DNA of 7,433 nt from Lachnospiraceae bacterium (GTDB taxonomy: Bacteria > Bacillota > Clostridia > Lachnospirales > Lachnospiraceae), in contig JAFSBP010000008.1 in the NCBI GenBank assembly GCA_017437205.1, positions 1 through 7,433 on the forward strand, written 5' to 3'. Both the position numbers and the translations under genes were made by a program. The notes under the pieces were generated by a model. The model did no database searches, was not told the DNA's origin, and saw nothing but the letters and a program-made list of their open reading frames with translations. This document shows positions 4,692 to 7,433 of this stretch, piece by piece (position 1 is the stretch's first letter; each line of letters opens with the position of its first letter).

Positions 4692-6491
4692 TTACCTTTT
4701 TTTACTGTCAATATCTACATAGTAGGCTTCTATCGAATATATCTCAATGGTCTGTCCGTTTTGGGTACCGAAATCAAAACGGACGGCATTAAGTTCGCCG
4801 TTAAACTTCTCCATATTCCCCAAATAAACCAACAGTGTCATCTTTCCGTCATCGCTGGTCCCCTGTCTACCCACATCCCTTTTTCCTATTTCGGAATAGG
4901 CTCCGGGCTTGGTATTGCCATAGGTCACGTATATACCGGAACCCTCGCAGTCATCAGCCCCTGCTACGATACGGAGCATATTGCATTTTCCTGTGTCTAT
5001 CCCTAACAAAAGAACTGAAACATAAGGATCTGCAGCATCAGTGACCCGGTATTTCAACACACCTCCCTCAATACTCACATTTTCAACGCAGGAGTTACCT
5101 TTTACCAACGACTTTTTTTCAGGAAACAGGTCGATATATTCAGGCTGGCCGGGCTTGTAAGAGAGGGAACGGGTTATCGTGCCGTATTCGTGTAAAATAT
5201 GCTCAACGGAATAGTCTGCCTCAATCAGATGCTGCTTTACCAGTTCGCCGCGATACTGTCCGAAGAGCATTTCGTTGCAAGGCCAGAAAAGCAGAGGAGC
5301 CGCCACCTTGTCGTAAAACTCTGCTGTTGCCGTTTCACATCCATGGTGAGACACCTGCACCATATCGCTTTTCAGCGCGTCGTCATATGTACCAAGCATC
5401 CACTCACATCCAGCTGCGCCTACGTCTCCCAGGAATATCATCGAGCCGCCGTCTCCGACAATTCTGCTGACGGTGGAGGTGTTATTCGAATCGCTAATCT
5501 GTGCAGTTTTAGAAAGCTGCTCGCTTGTCATAAGTATTTCAAGCTTTACACCCGGAAAACTGAATGACATACCCGTGTGTACCGGGCAAAGCTTCGCACC
5601 ATCAAATCGTGAAACATGCTCCTCAAGGGTATCATTAAAATACTCTATGCCGTTTCTAATCGCTGCATCGGTAAGATTGTTTGCCGGGGCATAGATAACT
5701 GTATCCAGCTTTATTTCGTGGGCATAGCTTTCCGCAATCTGTGAGAATGCTGAAAAATGATCAGTGTGTGAGTGAGTAAGCACCCAAGCACGAATATATA
5801 TCCTGTCACTTTTTCCATTCAAGTCGCGCAGAGTTTTGTAAAGATCCTCCGCATTCTCAACATAGCCTCCGTCGTAAACGATAAAACTGCCATCAGCAAG
5901 ACGAATAACGTAGCCCATTCCGTTTATCCTTGCACTATAATTCTGAGTGACAGTTACGTCATATTCCTTCACATAACGCTCCGTCACCTCGGGAAAGGAC
6001 GCCGCTCCCGATTCGGAAGAACCGATATAAAGTATATTTTCCCTGCCACTAAAAAAAAGTGTGCGGTATGCGTCGTCCTTAGTGACAGTAAGCGACATCG
6101 TTTCTCCTATATTGTTTGAGCAGTAGACCTCGTAACCATCGACAAGATAATATGCCCCTGCGGCATAAAAGTCTTTGTCAACGCACCCATCATATTGATT
6201 TAATATCATGCCATCGGCACAGGCATAGGTCAATGTCGCTTCAAACGCGGGCAATGCGGGATTGACCTCAAAAACCGAAAGATCTGTCTTTCCCATCGTT
6301 TCATACTCTGTATCAACTTCTGTTTCGAGGGTGACAGAAGTTTCGCTTGTAGCCGATGTGGAAATATGCGCATCACTTTCGATCTCACCTGCAAATTCAG
6401 ACTCTCCGATATATTCATCATTCTGCCTGCAGGCAACAAACGGAAGGCAGAGATATGCCAAAAGTAAAAGTAAAGATACAATTCTTTTCAT
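4692..6491 (-). CDS. Lipoprotein-like metallo-beta-lactamase-fold hydrolase, ComEC-related
   Basis: The 599-residue protein starts with a signal peptide (K-R, then a Leu-rich core) ending in P-F-V-A-C, a probable but imperfect lipobox with Cys21. A Ser/Thr/Glu-rich linker (about 22-70) follows, then a region of unknown type (about 80-170), then a metallo-beta-lactamase domain (about 180-440). Metal-binding motifs are T-H-S-H-T-D-H (His240, His242, Asp244, His245), F-L-G-D-V-G (Asp356) and V-S-H-H-G (His382/383). The last two resemble the MBL domain of ComEC/Rec2, the DNA uptake channel, but no ComEC membrane helices are present. The C-terminal 150 residues look like a beta-sandwich of the kind that binds carbohydrate. 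It is probably anchored outside the membrane; its substrate is unknown, with phosphodiesters or DNA possible by family. ATG 6491 has AGGG (6499-6502) 7 bases upstream. It stands alone between two tRNA genes. Confidence 0.85.
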   Translation of the reverse strand: MKRIVSLLLLLAYLCLPFVACRQNDEYIGESEFAGEIESDAHISTSATSETSVTLETEVDTEYETMGKTDLSVFEVNPALPAFEATLTYACADGMILNQYDGCVDKDFYAAGAYYLVDGYEVYCSNNIGETMSLTVTKDDAYRTLFFSGRENILYIGSSESGAASFPEVTERYVKEYDVTVTQNYSARINGMGYVIRLADGSFIVYDGGYVENAEDLYKTLRDLNGKSDRIYIRAWVLTHSHTDHFSAFSQIAESYAHEIKLDTVIYAPANNLTDAAIRNGIEYFNDTLEEHVSRFDGAKLCPVHTGMSFSFPGVKLEILMTSEQLSKTAQISDSNNTSTVSRIVGDGGSMIFLGDVGAAGCEWMLGTYDDALKSDMVQVSHHGCETATAEFYDKVAAPLLFWPCNEMLFGQYRGELVKQHLIEADYSVEHILHEYGTITRSLSYKPGQPEYIDLFPEKKSLVKGNSCVENVSIEGGVLKYRVTDAADPYVSVLLLGIDTGKCNMLRIVAGADDCEGSGIYVTYGNTKPGAYSEIGKRDVGRQGTSDDGKMTLLVYLGNMEKFNGELNAVRFDFGTQNGQTIEIYSIEAYYVDIDSKKR

Positions 6492-6520
6492 GATTTTTCC
6501 CTATTCATACAATGATGTGA

Positions 6521-6542
6521 GTGTCAAACTATCTTTTGACAC
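6521..6542. repeat. 8-base inverted repeat upstream of the MBL gene
   Basis: GTGTCAAA (6521-6528) and TTTGACAC (6535-6542) are perfect inverted copies with a 6-base centre, 30-50 bases before the MBL start codon. One arm read on the minus strand contains TTGACA, a -35 hexamer, but no matching -10 was found at 16-18 bases. It may be an operator; no T-run follows, so it is not a terminator. Confidence 0.45.
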
Positions 6543-6595
6543 CGATGAGATACGGCTTTCTTTGCAATTCACGGGCCCATGGCTCGCAAATTACA

Positions 6596-6625
6596 AAAAA
6601 TCCAAGTCTTTTGACTTGGATTTTT
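6596..6625. terminator. Terminator of tRNA-Trp, two-way in form
   Basis: Arms 6596-6608 and 6613-6625 are a perfect 13-base inverted repeat with loop TTTT. The outer five pairs are A-T and supply a U-tract on either strand; on the minus strand it follows the tRNA-Trp 3' end by 3 bases. It also separates that tRNA from the MBL gene. Confidence 0.92.
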
Positions 6626-6628
6626 CTA

Positions 6629-6701
6629 CAGGGGCGGAAGGACTCGAACCCTCGACATTTGGTTTTGGAGACCAACGTTCTACCGACTGAACTACACCCC
6701 T
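6629..6701 (-). tRNA. tRNA-Trp, anticodon CCA
   Basis: A 73-base cloverleaf folds on the minus strand. The acceptor stem is AGGGGTG with CGCCCCT (one G-U pair), with discriminator G73, which is normal for bacterial tRNA-Trp. The D stem is GTTC/GAAC, the anticodon stem TTGGT/ACCAA and the loop CTCCAAA, giving anticodon CCA (6666-6668) for UGG codons. The T arm is GAGGG-TTCGAGT-CCTTC. The 3' CCA is not encoded. The gene has its own promoter and terminator. Confidence 0.97.
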
Positions 6702-6731
6702 ACACAACATGTCATTGATGACACGCAGATA

Positions 6732-6760
6732 GTTATAACACAAATTTGATCTTCTGTCAA
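6732..6760 (-). promoter_or_regulatory. Promoter of tRNA-Trp
   Basis: Minus strand: -35 TTGACA (6755-6760), a 17-base spacer, -10 TATAAC (6732-6737), one base from consensus. The start is expected near 6725. A small dyad (TGTCA TTGA TGACA, 6710-6723) lies in the tRNA leader. Confidence 0.92.
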
Positions 6761-6770
6761 TCAAAATTTC

Positions 6771-6789
6771 GAAAATGTTTCCCATTTTC
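6771..6789 (-). terminator. Weak hairpin after the sugar kinase gene
   Basis: GAAAATG and CATTTTC (6771-6777 and 6783-6789) form a perfect 7-bp AT-rich stem with a 5-base loop, 13 bases after the kinase stop. The sequence after it on the minus strand is only mildly T-rich, so it would be a weak terminator at best; readthrough into tRNA-Trp is possible. Confidence 0.3.
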
Positions 6790-6802
6790 CGCAAATATCT
6801 CT

Positions 6803-7433
6803 CTATCGGACTCTCCGTACCCTAATTTCCTCAATCAGCCTCTTCACATCCTCTTTCCTGCACATCCCGGTTCCTTCATAAGTCAGCGATCCGTTTGCAC
6901 AGGCCACTGCCAACTTAAGACTTTCCTCCGGTGATTTTTCCTCCGACAGTCCGATGGCAAAGCCGGCCACCAGAGAATCCCCCGCGCCCTGCACTCCGCG
7001 CACCTCTATCTTAGCACCTTTGGTATGATATGCGCCGTCCGCGCAGATCAGATAAGCACCGTCCGCTCCCACAGACACACAGATATAAGGGATGCCACTC
7101 TTTACCAGTTCCTTTGCAGCATCAATGATCTCATCTTCTGAGTTCACTTTGCGACCTAAATATCGCTCCAACTCTCCGCGGTTTGGTTTAATCAAGGTAG
7201 GCTTTGCCTTGAGCGCTTCCGCAAACAATGCGTTGTCCGCATCAAGAATCGTCAAAACACCTGCTTTATTTGCCATCTCAATGATCCTATAATAATAATC
7301 AGAAGAAACTCCCGGCGGAACGCTGCCGCATACCACAAGGACATCTGTAGCACTCAGCTTCTTTTCTATCAATGCAATCATTTGCTCTGCTGCCTCTTCC
7401 GACACCGCACTGCCGCGCTCGTTAAACTCGGTC
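6803..7433 (-). CDS. fruK: PfkB-family sugar kinase, probably 1-phosphofructokinase, C-terminal part
   Basis: The frame is open to the right edge, so the first third (roughly 95 residues of about 305) is outside the window and 209 residues are visible. They begin with T-E-F-N-E-R-G, close to the T-E-F-N-E-P-G stretch of 1-phosphofructokinases and tagatose-6-phosphate kinases. Then come G-S-V-P-P-G-V, D-A-D-N-A-L, L-I-K-P-N-R-G-E-L, and the PfkB signature G-A-G-D-S-L-V-A-G-F-A, whose Asp is the catalytic base and whose Gly-Ala-Gly forms the anion hole. The likely reaction is fructose 1-phosphate plus ATP to fructose 1,6-bisphosphate in the cytoplasm, feeding fructose taken up by a PTS into glycolysis. 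The usual partners (regulator and fructose PTS) would lie beyond the window and cannot be confirmed. Tagatose-6-phosphate kinase (LacC) is the main alternative. The basic tail R-V-R-R-V-R ends the protein. Confidence 0.85.
   Translation of the reverse strand, partial: TEFNERGSAVSEEAAEQMIALIEKKLSATDVLVVCGSVPPGVSSDYYYRIIEMANKAGVLTILDADNALFAEALKAKPTLIKPNRGELERYLGRKVNSEDEIIDAAKELVKSGIPYICVSVGADGAYLICADGAYHTKGAKIEVRGVQGAGDSLVAGFAIGLSEEKSPEESLKLAVACANGSLTYEGTGMCRKEDVKRLIEEIRVRRVR

Noticed and set aside
4473..5006. A plus-strand frame across tRNA-Pro and the end of the MBL gene, and a similar one at 6262-6690 across tRNA-Trp
   Set aside because: Stretches such as GATGFEPATS and GAEGLEPSTF are the familiar false peptides from reverse-strand tRNA genes.
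3856..6550. Ten-base match TCTCATCGGT near 3856 (plus) and near 6541-6550 (minus)
   Set aside because: A single short match at unlike positions is compatible with chance, and no further copies were seen.
4522..6701. Integrated island between the two tRNA genes
   Set aside because: No integrase, no transposase and no repeated tRNA 3' end sequence was found; the stretch holds a single gene.

Overview
The window looks like chromosomal DNA from a low-to-mid-GC Gram-positive anaerobe of the Clostridia, probably Lachnospiraceae-like. This is inferred from the strong AGGAGG-type ribosome binding sites, consensus sigma-A promoters, a LytTR/DUF3021 gene pair, a YprB-type exonuclease, a SPOR-domain protein and two tRNA genes that do not encode CCA. 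No species can be named from the sequence alone. Coding density is high and no gap between genes exceeds about 150 bases.

Left edge (1-1384, plus strand): the C-terminal end of a SPOR-domain cell-wall protein, then a DEDDh-type exonuclease of the YprB/MrfB family. A two-way terminator separates these from everything to the right, which lies on the minus strand.

Regulated transporter operon (3765 down to 1413, minus strand): an ABC ATPase, an ABC-2 type permease, a LytTR DNA-binding regulator and a DUF3021 four-helix membrane protein. Two junctions are ATGA overlaps and the third gap is 12 bases, so the four genes are almost certainly one transcript. The likely reading is a self-contained LytTR regulatory system: the membrane protein restrains or senses for the regulator, and the transporter is its target or its resistance/export arm. 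The promoter region carries an inverted repeat that brackets the -10 box and includes the ribosome binding site of the first gene.

Middle (3846-4595, minus strand): a double zinc-ribbon protein with its own promoter and a strong terminator that has an extra third arm. Upstream of it is a tRNA-Pro with anticodon AGG (unusual in bacteria), which has a full consensus promoter sitting in a 13-base palindrome and a strong terminator.

Right part (4692-7433, minus strand): a large lipoprotein-like metallo-beta-lactamase-fold protein related to the ComEC extracellular domain, then tRNA-Trp(CCA) with promoter and terminator, and finally the C-terminal two thirds of a PfkB-family sugar kinase, most likely 1-phosphofructokinase. 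No mobile elements, CRISPR arrays, rRNA or broken genes were seen.
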